44,040 bases of DNA, from NCBI GenBank assembly GCA_947449895.1, contig CANFSO010000006.1, forward strand, positions 1-44,040, in the 5' to 3' direction. This document shows, in pieces, positions 1 through 7,900 of this stretch (within the stretch, counting starts at the first letter, position 1; the number at the start of each line of letters is the position of its first letter). The notes below the pieces were generated by a model. The model did not search any database and was not told where the DNA came from. It saw only the letters and a program-made list of their open reading frames with translations. The stretch comes from Comamonadaceae bacterium (GTDB lineage: Bacteria; Pseudomonadota; Gammaproteobacteria; Burkholderiales; Burkholderiaceae_C). Both the position numbers and the translations under genes were made by a program.

Positions 1-546
1 CGCCAGCACGGCATCGTGCTGCTCGCGTTGATGATCTTGCTGGCCTTGGGGGGGCTGAGCGCGATGATCTCTATCGATGTCTGGCAGGTCTCGCGCCAGC
101 GCGAGCGCGAACAAAACTTGCTCTTCATCGGCGCGCAGATGACGAAGGCGCTTGAGCACTACTACTACTCAGCCCCTGCAGGTCAGCCGCGCTTGCTAAC
201 GTCGTCAATGGGCGACTTGCTGCAAGACCCCCGATACCAGGTGCCGGTGCGGCACTTGAGACGCATTTATATGGACCCGATGACGGGTGACAACGCCTGG
301 GTGATCGAGCGTGTCGGCCGTGGCATGGGTGTGCATAGTTTGTCAGAGGCCGAGCCTCTGAAGCAGGCAGGCTTCAGCAGTGCCCTCAGTACCTTCAATG
401 GCAAAAAGCGCTACAGCGAGTGGGTCTTTGTCTTCACGCCGCCGCTCATTGCCGGCAATGTTCAGTCCGCTCCGGTCATCAATCAACCGGGTGCACCCGT
501 CCTCCAATCAACGCCACTATCGAAGGGCAATTCATCATGGCGCTAG
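1..546 (+). CDS. Type II secretion / type IV pilus-like pseudopilin, 5' end cut by the window
   Basis: The reading frame is open from base 1, so the true start lies upstream; the GTG at 16 is inside the gene. The visible protein opens with RQHG followed by about 20 hydrophobic residues (IVLLALMILLALGGLSAMI), which is the cleavage site and N-terminal helix of a type IV prepilin-like protein. The C-terminal half has YMDPMTG, a Gly-rich turn, LSTFNGKKRYSEW and VFVFTP, a pattern known from GspG-like pseudopilins. The position that is normally Glu5 after the cleavage Gly is Ala, as in minor pseudopilins. It would be processed by a prepilin peptidase and act in an inner-membrane-anchored pseudopilus. 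Its last 10 bases overlap the start of the response regulator, so the two are probably co-transcribed. Family is clear; the specific system is not. Confidence 0.8.
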   Translation, partial: RQHGIVLLALMILLALGGLSAMISIDVWQVSRQREREQNLLFIGAQMTKALEHYYYSAPAGQPRLLTSSMGDLLQDPRYQVPVRHLRRIYMDPMTGDNAWVIERVGRGMGVHSLSEAEPLKQAGFSSALSTFNGKKRYSEWVFVFTPPLIAGNVQSAPVINQPGAPVLQSTPLSKGNSSWR

Positions 547-1238
547 GTGTCGTTCTCGTCGATGCAATGGCACTCTTTCGGCACGGCGTTGGCGCCTTGC
601 TCGCAGGCTTGCCAGAGTTCAATGTGCTGGGCGACTGCAGCGATGGCAAGGCCGCGCTGCAGTTAGTGAGTCGGGTCAAACCCGACCTGATTGTCATGGA
701 CGCGTCCCTGCCGGGCCTGAGCGGCATCGACGTCACGGTTCAACTCAAACGTCGCTATCCCGAGGTCCGTATCGTCTTGCTGACTGAGCACAAGTCGGAC
801 GACTACGTGATGGAAGCGCTGCGCGGCGGGGCTGATGGGTACGTCCTCAAGACCACCTCATTCGACGAGCTGGTGGGTGCCATGCGCAGCGTCGCGCAGG
901 GCAAGAAGTTTCTGAGCCCGGAGGTATCGGCCTTCGTTGTCGACAGCGTCCTGCATCCCAAGCCGGCCCCGACCCGGTTCTCTGGCTTACAGCTACTCAC
1001 CAGACACGAGCGCAACATCATGCAGTTGATCGCCGAGGGCCGCACCAACCGGACGGCTGCTGAGTTTCTCAGCAGGAGCCCGAAGACCGTCGAGAAGCAC
1101 CGCTCTAACCTGATGCGCAAGCTCGGTCTGAGCAGCAGCACCGAACTGGTTCTGGTCGCGATGGAAATGGGCCTGATTGAGCGGCCCATCTCGGTTTCAC
1201 GGTTGATGAAAAACGCCAGTCAGCCGATCTCTGCATGA
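537..1238 (+). CDS. NarL/LuxR-family two-component response regulator
   Basis: A 233-residue protein with two domains. Residues 1-120 are a receiver: acidic residue near the N-terminus (VLVDA, Asp9), phospho-acceptor Asp55 in LIVMDASLPG, the conserved Thr in LLTEH and Lys in YVLKTTS. Residues about 165-215 are a LuxR-type helix-turn-helix (LTRHERNIMQLIAEGRTN, then SPKTVEKHRSNLMRKLGL). It should be phosphorylated by a sensor kinase outside the window and bind DNA as a dimer. The start at 537 is chosen because AAGGG lies about 10 bases upstream and the receiver begins immediately; the frame is open farther upstream but encodes no receiver sequence. It overlaps the pseudopilin gene and converges on the SCO gene 13 bases downstream. 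Target genes cannot be read from the sequence. Confidence 0.9.
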   Translation: MALGVVLVDAMALFRHGVGALLAGLPEFNVLGDCSDGKAALQLVSRVKPDLIVMDASLPGLSGIDVTVQLKRRYPEVRIVLLTEHKSDDYVMEALRGGADGYVLKTTSFDELVGAMRSVAQGKKFLSPEVSAFVVDSVLHPKPAPTRFSGLQLLTRHERNIMQLIAEGRTNRTAAEFLSRSPKTVEKHRSNLMRKLGLSSSTELVLVAMEMGLIERPISVSRLMKNASQPISA

Positions 1239-1251
1239 ACTGATTGAACGC

Positions 1252-1923
1252 CTACTTGGCGGCGATCAATGTCCGGTAGTGACCCACCAGATCTTCTGCG
1301 GTTGCCAAGCCCTCAATACGCAACCAAGGCTGACCCGGTGCCTTGCGAAACAAGGTCAGCGGCTCATGGTTCATCTTGTCGCCGCGGAAAGCTGCGAAGG
1401 CCTTTTGCGCGGCAACGCTGTTGGCTGCCGAGCCGGTGTAGAAGTTCCACTGCGAGCCGGCTTTGTAGCGCGCTGCATAGTCTTTCAAGCGCGCCGGCGT
1501 GTCGTGCTCCGGGTCGATGGAGATGGAGACCATGTGCAGCTTTGCACTGTCGGCGCCGAGTTTTTGTTGCACGTCAGTGAAGACGTGGCTCATGACCGGG
1601 CAGATCGTCGTGCAGCTCGTGAAAATGAAGTTCATCAGTACTGCACGCGGGTCACTGAGTTCGGTGGCCAGGTCGACAGTTCGACCGTCGGCGCGGACCA
1701 GTTTGATCGAAGGCACCTTGTAGTCGACGCTCTTAGTCGTCGTTGAAGTTGTGGTCGAGGCCGCCTGCATCATGTGATGGTGATGTGCATGCGGATCCAT
1801 CGGCGAATCCGCAGCGTGGGCAGCTTGAACGCCTAGGCAGAGGGCGGTCGATGCGCCGAGGGTGGCCAGGCTTCGTGCTAAGCCACGTCCCAAAATAAGC
1901 CATTGATGTTGACGATTGCTCAT
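1252..1923 (-). CDS. SCO1/SenC/PrrC-family copper chaperone, secreted
   Basis: A 223-residue thioredoxin-fold copper protein. A hydrophobic signal segment ends near residue 38 (QAAHA-ADS). It is followed by a His-rich linker (PHAHHHHMM, residues 44-52) and a Thr-rich stretch. The SCO metal site is complete: Cys104-x3-Cys108 in FTSCTTICPV and the distal His186 in KMNHEPL; SISIDPEHDTP is also typical of the family. SCO proteins deliver Cu to extracytoplasmic cuproenzymes, normally the CuA site of cytochrome oxidase. Here no oxidase genes are nearby, and the locus instead encodes a giant multicopper oxidase, so that is the likelier client (inference). The ATG at 1923 has AAAGGAAA just upstream and is preferred to an in-frame ATG 30 bases earlier. 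It is the last gene of the downstream mof-like group. Confidence 0.9.
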   Translation of the reverse strand: MSNRQHQWLILGRGLARSLATLGASTALCLGVQAAHAADSPMDPHAHHHHMMQAASTTTSTTTKSVDYKVPSIKLVRADGRTVDLATELSDPRAVLMNFIFTSCTTICPVMSHVFTDVQQKLGADSAKLHMVSISIDPEHDTPARLKDYAARYKAGSQWNFYTGSAANSVAAQKAFAAFRGDKMNHEPLTLFRKAPGQPWLRIEGLATAEDLVGHYRTLIAAK

Positions 1924-1960
1924 GATGTTTCCTTTGTATTGCTTTGTCTTCATTCGGGGC

Positions 1961-2299
1961 TCATGGAGCCGTGACAGGACCAGCCTTGCGCGCTGCGATC
2001 ATCTTGCGCCGCACGGTGGTCTCAAGTTCACTGACCAGTTGGCGTACCTCGACGTCTGACAGCAACATCGGGCCGCTCTGGCTGGCGTCGCGCAGGCCTC
2101 GAACCAACGACTCGAGGTCGAAGGCGACGTTTTGCGCCTTGAAGTTGCGAACCATGTCTGCGCCCACGGCGTAGCTGGTCAACGCCAGCGGCGTGGTCAT
2201 GCCCGCAACGCTGTGGGCCGAAGCAGGGGCCTCTTGTGCTGCAGCGACCGCAGTCAGCAAGCCCAAGGTGGCGGTCAAGGCCAAAGATCTGAAATTCAT
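1961..2299 (-). CDS. Orphan FKBP-type N-terminal (dimerisation) domain protein
   Basis: A 112-residue protein with a signal peptide (TATLGLLTAVAAAQ-EA) and one domain. Residues about 38-105 (TSYAVGADMVRNFKAQ, LVRGLRDA, LSDVEVRQLVSELE) match the N-terminal helical domain of the FKBP/Mip protein encoded at 4161-4868 (LSYSIGLEVARNFKKN, VMRGMQDG, LSEKEFRKVIAEFQ). The catalytic FK506-binding domain is absent. In Mip-like proteins this helical domain mediates dimerisation and binds client proteins, so this could be a holdase or a heterodimer partner of the full-length isomerase. The start at 2299 is chosen because TTGGAG lies 8 bases upstream; a TTG four codons earlier is part of that ribosome binding site. 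It lies 57 bases downstream of the cytochrome gene and 37 bases upstream of the SCO gene. A degenerated duplicate of the FKBP gene is an alternative reading. Confidence 0.8.
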   Translation of the reverse strand: MNFRSLALTATLGLLTAVAAAQEAPASAHSVAGMTTPLALTSYAVGADMVRNFKAQNVAFDLESLVRGLRDASQSGPMLLSDVEVRQLVSELETTVRRKMIAARKAGPVTAP

Positions 2300-2355
2300 A
2301 AAGTGCTCCAAGGTGATTGAGTTTCGAGTTTTTGAGATGGGCAGCTTGAGATCGC

Positions 2356-4164
2356 TCAGGGGACGATCCAGTCGGAGTCGGCCACCAACGCGCCGTCGGC
2401 ATCGACATGCACGATGTACGCCCCTTTGGAGGCGAAGCGTTGGCCGGGACCGAGTGACAACCGGGGGTAGATCGATGTGCCGGTACTGTCGCCAAGCGCA
2501 AAAGCGCGACGTTGGGTCGCCACCGCGTTGGACGCATCGGCGACCGCCGCGCCGTGCACGAGCTCTGCGTTGACGACCGTGCGGCCCGCACGGCCCAGCG
2601 TGTGGCGGTCGCGGCTTTCCTGCTCGGCCTTGCCGCTCTCACGCTTGCTGACCATGTCCTGTGCGCGCTCAATCAGGTAGTCGCGGTACAGGTTGTCGAG
2701 CATGTCCTGCAAGGTATCGGTCATCAGATTGAGGGCAAAAAACACCTCAGACTGCAGCACCTCGTCCACCAGAGGAAGGTCGCGAAGTTTGAGCCAGGAA
2801 TGCAAGTAGGCCAAATTGGCTTCGCGCTTGTGGGGCAGCTCGTAGGGGTAGACCCACTGCACCGCTGTCCGCCACTCGGGGGCTAGTTGCTTGGTGGCGC
2901 TGGCTTGGGTCAGGCTGCTCGACAGGTAGAACTTCACACCGCTCGGGGGCGTCATGCCGGCGAGCCACTGCAGTTGTGTTGCGTCTAGCCACAGGGCCAC
3001 GGCGTCGCCTGCGCGCACCTGCTGTAGTGCGCTGCGCAGACCGGTCTCTCCCGCATCCGCCGTCAAGGCTAAGTTTTGTACGCTGCGTCCCTGCGCCCGC
3101 ACACTCTGAGCAAAGGCCTGCGCAGCCACTGCACCGGCTTGGCCAGCCTGCAGTTGCAACAGCCGCTTGGGTGCGGCATTGACCTTGGCGCCGAGGAGAT
3201 CGCGCGCCAACACAGCCGCCTCCAGTGTCACGCCGCGTGAGAAGTACAGGCCATATGCGACAGGTGCATCTGCGTCCCCAGTCGACGGTACGCCGACGCT
3301 TGGAAACCAGCAGGGCACTTGTTGTGCCTGACAAAACGCATCCACGGGGGCCCAGGACGAATCACTGAGTCCCGAGAGCAGCGCGAACACCGGCCAGTCG
3401 CGGTAATGCGCTTGCAGTTGGGCGTGCCAAGTTTGCGGTGCACCGCTCAGCTCCCACACCTGCAGCTCCCAGCGACGCTCGGTCTGTGTCACAAAACTGG
3501 CCGCCGATGACATGTACCGTTTGCGCGGGGCTGTGCTGCTGTTCTTGGACACCAGCGCCGACTGCAGCATGGCCTTGAAGATGGCGCGCCGCGCATCCGA
3601 CACATCGGGCGTGATGACCGTGGCAAAACGAATCGTCTGCTTGTTCACGCCGGGCGAATAGTCGGACGACAGCTGCTGCAAGTAGGCCTTGAGTGCAGAG
3701 ATGTCGTGGCCGTCTAGCGCAAAATGCGGCATCACCCCGCTCAGCGTGCGCCCGCCCATGCCAACGCCTTGACGCAGCGCCAAAGCCAGTGTTTCATCGC
3801 CATAGGGTGCATGCGTCTGGTTGAGCGTTTTGCCGCGGCGCCCGTCCATATTGGCCATCACCAGATCGCCCTCTTGGGCAAACAAAAAGCGCCGGCCGAT
3901 GGGTGACACAGGCTGCGATCCCTCCACACTGCCCATGCCGCTGGCACGGTGACAGCCAACGCACGCCGCCTGCGTTCCGCTCAATTTGACTGCGCCGTTT
4001 TGCGTGGCCTGCAAGAGTTGACCCGACACGCGCACGCCATCGACATACATGCGTCGGCCCTGTTCCACCAAGTCAGGCTCAGCCGCAGTAGCGCCTACCG
4101 CTATCAGCAGCAGGGCAGGCAGCACGGCCAGTGCGACACAGGACCGAAGGGTCGCCAGCATCAT
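2356..4164 (-). CDS. c-type cytochrome joined to a periplasmic ligand-binding-like domain (MofC-like)
   Basis: A 602-residue secreted protein. Residues 1-28 are a signal peptide ending ATAAEP. Residues about 30-165 form a class I cytochrome c domain with a single haem site Cys68-x2-Cys71-His72 (CVGCH) and a candidate distal ligand Met145 in LSGVMPHF. From about residue 175 to 500 (IRFATVITPDVSDARR, then ALLSGLSDSSWAPVDAFC, then VPSTGDADAPVAYGLYF) the sequence looks like a periplasmic binding-protein fold of the amino-acid ABC receptor type; this is a fold-level impression. The start codon overlaps the stop of the FKBP gene (ATGA), showing translational coupling. In Leptothrix a haem protein gene (mofC) is described after mofA and mofB, and this gene holds the same position. 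It could take electrons from, or sense products of, the oxidase; that role is inference. Confidence 0.8.
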   Translation of the reverse strand: MMLATLRSCVALAVLPALLLIAVGATAAEPDLVEQGRRMYVDGVRVSGQLLQATQNGAVKLSGTQAACVGCHRASGMGSVEGSQPVSPIGRRFLFAQEGDLVMANMDGRRGKTLNQTHAPYGDETLALALRQGVGMGGRTLSGVMPHFALDGHDISALKAYLQQLSSDYSPGVNKQTIRFATVITPDVSDARRAIFKAMLQSALVSKNSSTAPRKRYMSSAASFVTQTERRWELQVWELSGAPQTWHAQLQAHYRDWPVFALLSGLSDSSWAPVDAFCQAQQVPCWFPSVGVPSTGDADAPVAYGLYFSRGVTLEAAVLARDLLGAKVNAAPKRLLQLQAGQAGAVAAQAFAQSVRAQGRSVQNLALTADAGETGLRSALQQVRAGDAVALWLDATQLQWLAGMTPPSGVKFYLSSSLTQASATKQLAPEWRTAVQWVYPYELPHKREANLAYLHSWLKLRDLPLVDEVLQSEVFFALNLMTDTLQDMLDNLYRDYLIERAQDMVSKRESGKAEQESRDRHTLGRAGRTVVNAELVHGAAVADASNAVATQRRAFALGDSTGTSIYPRLSLGPGQRFASKGAYIVHVDADGALVADSDWIVP

Positions 4165-4868
4165 TGTTTTAAAGGCACCAAGCCGACCAGTTCCAGGTCG
4201 TACACCAGCAACTCATTGGGGCCAATGTCACTGCCTACGCCGCGCTCGCCGTAGGCCATTTGCGGCGGGATCCACAGCGTCCAATGCGACCCCACCTTCA
4301 TCTGTTTGATGCCGGCGCGCAGGCCGTTGAACAGGTCATACAGCTTGGCCGTGCCGGGCCGATCGCCCTCGGTGCCATCAAACTGGGTGCCGTTGAGCAG
4401 TGTTCCTCGGTACTTGATCTGCACGCCATCGGACTCCAGTGGCTGCGCGCCTTGCCCGTCGCGCAGCACCTTGTATTGCACGCCACCGGCCAGCATCAGC
4501 ACGCCTTCTTTGGCCTTGTTGTTCTGCAAAAATTCTTCCGCTTTCTTGCGGTTGTCAACGGCCAAGATTCGGGCGTTGGATGCCATGCGTTGGCGCACCT
4601 GATTTTGGAACTCTGCGATGACCTTGCGAAATTCCTTTTCTGACAGTTGCGGGCGATCTCCGGTCAAGCCATCTTGCATGCCGCGCATGACCACGCCGGG
4701 GTCGAACTGCGACTCATTTTTCTTGAAGTTACGCGCCACTTCCAGTCCGATGCTGTAGCTCAATTTGTCCTGCTCGCGCAGTTCCTGGCGCTCATCGGCT
4801 TGGGCAGACATTGCCACCCCGGCCATGGCCACCATCGCGACCACGCTTAATTTTTTTAACTTGCCCAT
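4161..4868 (-). CDS. Mip/FkpA-type FKBP peptidyl-prolyl isomerase (MofB-like)
   Basis: A 235-residue periplasmic foldase. Signal peptide residues 1-24 end MSAQA-DE. Residues about 34-110 are the helical dimerisation domain (LSYSIGLEVARNFKKN). Residues about 120-232 are the FKBP catalytic domain (GVQYKVLRDGQG, VQIKYRGTLLNGTQFDGT, WIPPQMAYGERG, LLVYDLELVGL). Most active-site residues are in place (Tyr, Asp in FDGT, Tyr in AYGERG), but the usual VIPGW segment reads LFNGL, so the conserved Trp is replaced. It is likely needed to fold the secreted oxidase encoded next door. A strong terminator lies upstream, between it and the oxidase gene, so it probably depends on read-through or its own promoter. 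The gene pairs by ATGA overlap with the cytochrome gene. Confidence 0.92.
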   Translation of the reverse strand: MGKLKKLSVVAMVAMAGVAMSAQADERQELREQDKLSYSIGLEVARNFKKNESQFDPGVVMRGMQDGLTGDRPQLSEKEFRKVIAEFQNQVRQRMASNARILAVDNRKKAEEFLQNNKAKEGVLMLAGGVQYKVLRDGQGAQPLESDGVQIKYRGTLLNGTQFDGTEGDRPGTAKLYDLFNGLRAGIKQMKVGSHWTLWIPPQMAYGERGVGSDIGPNELLVYDLELVGLVPLKQ

Positions 4869-4900
4869 AGATTGCCATTCGTTAGCTTCGGATGTTTAAA

Positions 4901-4930
4901 AACGGCGCCACCCTTGCAGGTGGCGCCGTT
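4901..4930 (-). terminator. Rho-independent terminator after the multicopper oxidase gene
   Basis: A perfect 12-bp inverted repeat (AACGGCGCCACC at 4901-4912 and GGTGGCGCCGTT at 4919-4930) with a 6-base loop. Read on the minus strand the stem is followed by a run of five T. It lies 17 bases past the oxidase stop codon and 32 bases before the FKBP start, so it ends or attenuates transcription within the locus. It probably sets much lower expression of the accessory genes than of the oxidase if they share a transcript. Confidence 0.9.
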
Positions 4931-4946
4931 GTTGCCTACCAAGCGT

Positions 4947-7900
4947 TTACTTCAGAAAAATGCTCGCCACCGTCAGCGTCGCACCGTTGGCTGAGTTGCC
5001 GACAGCGTTGACCGAGCGGACCCGGAAGTAGGCTGTTGCAGATGCTGCCGTGGGCGAGGTTGTGCCCCGGGCCACTGCGGCAAACGTTGCCGTTTGCACG
5101 GCGGTCAAGGCGGTGCCCGCTGGAACCGTCACTGTTTGCGTCACCAAGCCGGTGGTGAAGCCAGTGTTGGTGGCGTAGTCAATGTAGAAGGTCGTCACCG
5201 GCTGGCCATTCAGCGTGTTCGCCGGTGGCGTCCAGTTCACCGTCACCGTGTCAGTGGCCAAGCTGGCGGTGTTCCGCGTCGCTGTGCCCAAGGTCGGCGC
5301 GATCGGTGTGGCCGCCACGGTGTTGACCACCGGTTTGCTGGTGCCGACTGCTGACAGACCGGCCAGATTCACTGCTTTGACGTTGTAGTTGTAGGTAGTG
5401 CCTACAACGGTCGTTGCTGCGTAGCTGGTCGCCGTGGCTGCCAGTGGCGTGGCCGTCAGCAGCGTGGTGCCGTCATACACGTTGTAGCCGGTGATCGCCG
5501 GCGCACCAGCGGCCACTGTCGCCGCCGTCCAAGAGACCGTGGTCGACGTCGGGCTCACAAAGGTGGTTGTGGGCACGGCGACCGTTGTTGGCACGGTGTT
5601 AGACACCAACACCGAGGCCGATGCGATCGATGGACCGACCAGATTCAGCGCCTTGACGTTGAAGTTGTAGGTGGTGCCCACAAACGTCGCTGCCGCATAG
5701 CTGGTCGCTGTGGCCGCTAGGGGCGCACCATTCAGCAAGGTCGTGCCGTTGTAAACGTTGTAGCCAGTGATCGCCGGCGCACCTGCGGCCACCGTTGCTG
5801 CCGTCCAAGACACCGTGGTCGACGCTGGGCTGAGCACCGTAGCCGTCGGCGTCGCCACCGTCGTCGGCACGGTGTTGGAAAAGTTCACCGCCGTAGAGGG
5901 GGCTGAGAGTCCTGTCAGACTGACCGCCCTGACGATAAAGCTGTAATTGCTGCCAACCGCCGTGGTGGCGAAGTAGGAGTTCTGGTTGGATGCCAGCGGC
6001 GTGGCTGTCAGCAGCGTGGTGCCGTTGTAGACGTTGTAGCCGGTGATCGGTGAGGCGCCAGCGGTCACCGTTGCAGGCGTCCAGGCCACCGTGGTTTGAG
6101 TCGGGCTAAAAATGGTCGCCGTGGGCGTGGCGACCGTCGAGGGCACGTTGTTGGAAATACTCACTGCCGCAGACGCGGCTGATAAGCCCACCAGATTGAC
6201 CGCTTTGACGGTAAAGCTGAAGGTGCTCCCCGCAACCGTTGCCGCCGTGTAGCTGGTCGCTGTGGCGGCCAGTGGTGTCGCATTCAGCAAAGTCGCGCCG
6301 TTGTAGACGTTGTAGCCGGTGATCGCTGGCGCACCTGCCGCCACTGTGGCCGCCGCCCATGACACCGTGATCGACGTCGTACTCACAATGGTTGCCGTGG
6401 GAGTGGCCACCGTTGTGGGCACGGTGTTGGAAACACTCGCTGCAGTCGATGCGACCGAAAGCCCCGCTAAGTTCACCGCTTTGACGTTAAAGCTGTAGAC
6501 GGTGCCCACGACTGTTGCCGCCGCGTAGCTGGTCGCCGTGGCGGCCAGTGGTGTTGCGTTGAGCAATGTCGTGCCGTTGTAGACGTTGTAGCCAGTGATC
6601 GCTGGGGCGCCAGCGGCCACTGTGGCAGGTGTCCACGACACCGTGGTCGACGTCGGGCTGACCACGGTCGCCGTGGGCGTGGCCACGGTCGTCGGCACGG
6701 TGTTGGAAACACTCACCGCGTTCGATGCGGCGGACAGCCCCACCAAGTTCACCGCCTTGACCGTGAAGCTGTAGGCCGTGCCTGCGACTGTTGCTGCCGC
6801 GTAGCTGGTCGCTGTGGCGGCCAGTGGTGTTGCGTTGAGCAGCGTGGTGCCGTTATAAACGTTGTAGCCGGTGATCGCTGGCGCGTTGGCGGCCACTGTG
6901 GCAGCCGTCCACGACAAGGTGGTCGACGTCGGGTTCAGCACGGTCGCCGTGAGGGTTGCCACTGTCGGCACGGTGTTGGAAATACTCACTGCTGGCGAAG
7001 CTATCGAGGAACCCGCCAGACTCACCGCCTGAACGCTGAAGCTGTAGCTGCTGCCCACCGCTGTCGTTGCCGCGTAGCTGGTCGCCGTGGCGGCCAGCGG
7101 CGTTGCGTTGAGCAAGGTCGCGCCGTTGTAGACGTTGTAGCCGGTGATCGCTGGCGCGTTGGCAGCCACTGTGGCCGCTTTCCAAGACACCGTGGTCGAT
7201 GTCGGACTGACCACGATAGCTGTGGGCGTCGCCACCGTGGTGGGCACGGTGTCTGAAACAACCACTGGCGTTGAGGCGATGGATGAACCCACCAGATTGA
7301 CCGCCTGGACGGTAAAGCTGTAGCTGCTACCCGCCACCGTTGTCGCCGCGTAGCTGGTCGCCGTGGCGGCCAGCGGTGTTGCGTTCAGCAACGTGGTGCC
7401 GTTGTAGACGTTGTAGCCGGTGATCGCCGGAGCGCCAGTGGCCACCGTCGCCGCCTTCCAAGACACCGTGGTCGATGTCGGGCTGACCAAGGTTGCTGTA
7501 GGCGTTGTCACCGTGGTGGGGACGGTGTCAGAAAAAACCACCGCGTTCGAGGCGACCGACAGGCCCACCACGTTCACCGCCTTGACGGTGAAACTGTAGG
7601 CACTGCCCGTGGCTGTGGTGGCCACATAGGACGTGGCAGTCGCGGCCAACGGGCTTGCCGTCAAGAGCGTCGTGCCGTTGTACACGTTGAAACCGGTCAC
7701 CGCAGGATTGGCCGCTAACGCGGTCTCAGACCAACTCAAGGTCACGGCCGTGGGTGTGTTGAAGACCGCCGCGGCTTGCACCGGTGCGGCTTGCACCTGG
7801 TCAACCAAGCTGATGGTGTTCGATGCCACGCTGCTGCCGATAAAGTTGACCGCCTTCACGGAGAACACATAGCTGTTGCCCGCGATCGTGGTCACGTTGG

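Noticed and set aside
380-787. Plus-strand open frame overlapping the pseudopilin and response-regulator genes
   Set aside because: It is a third frame across two well-supported genes and encodes only Arg/Ser-rich sequence typical of shadows.
5315-7796. Regular repeats considered as a CRISPR array
   Set aside because: The period is 276 bp, both repeat and intervening sequence are conserved, and the frame encodes FnIII domains throughout.
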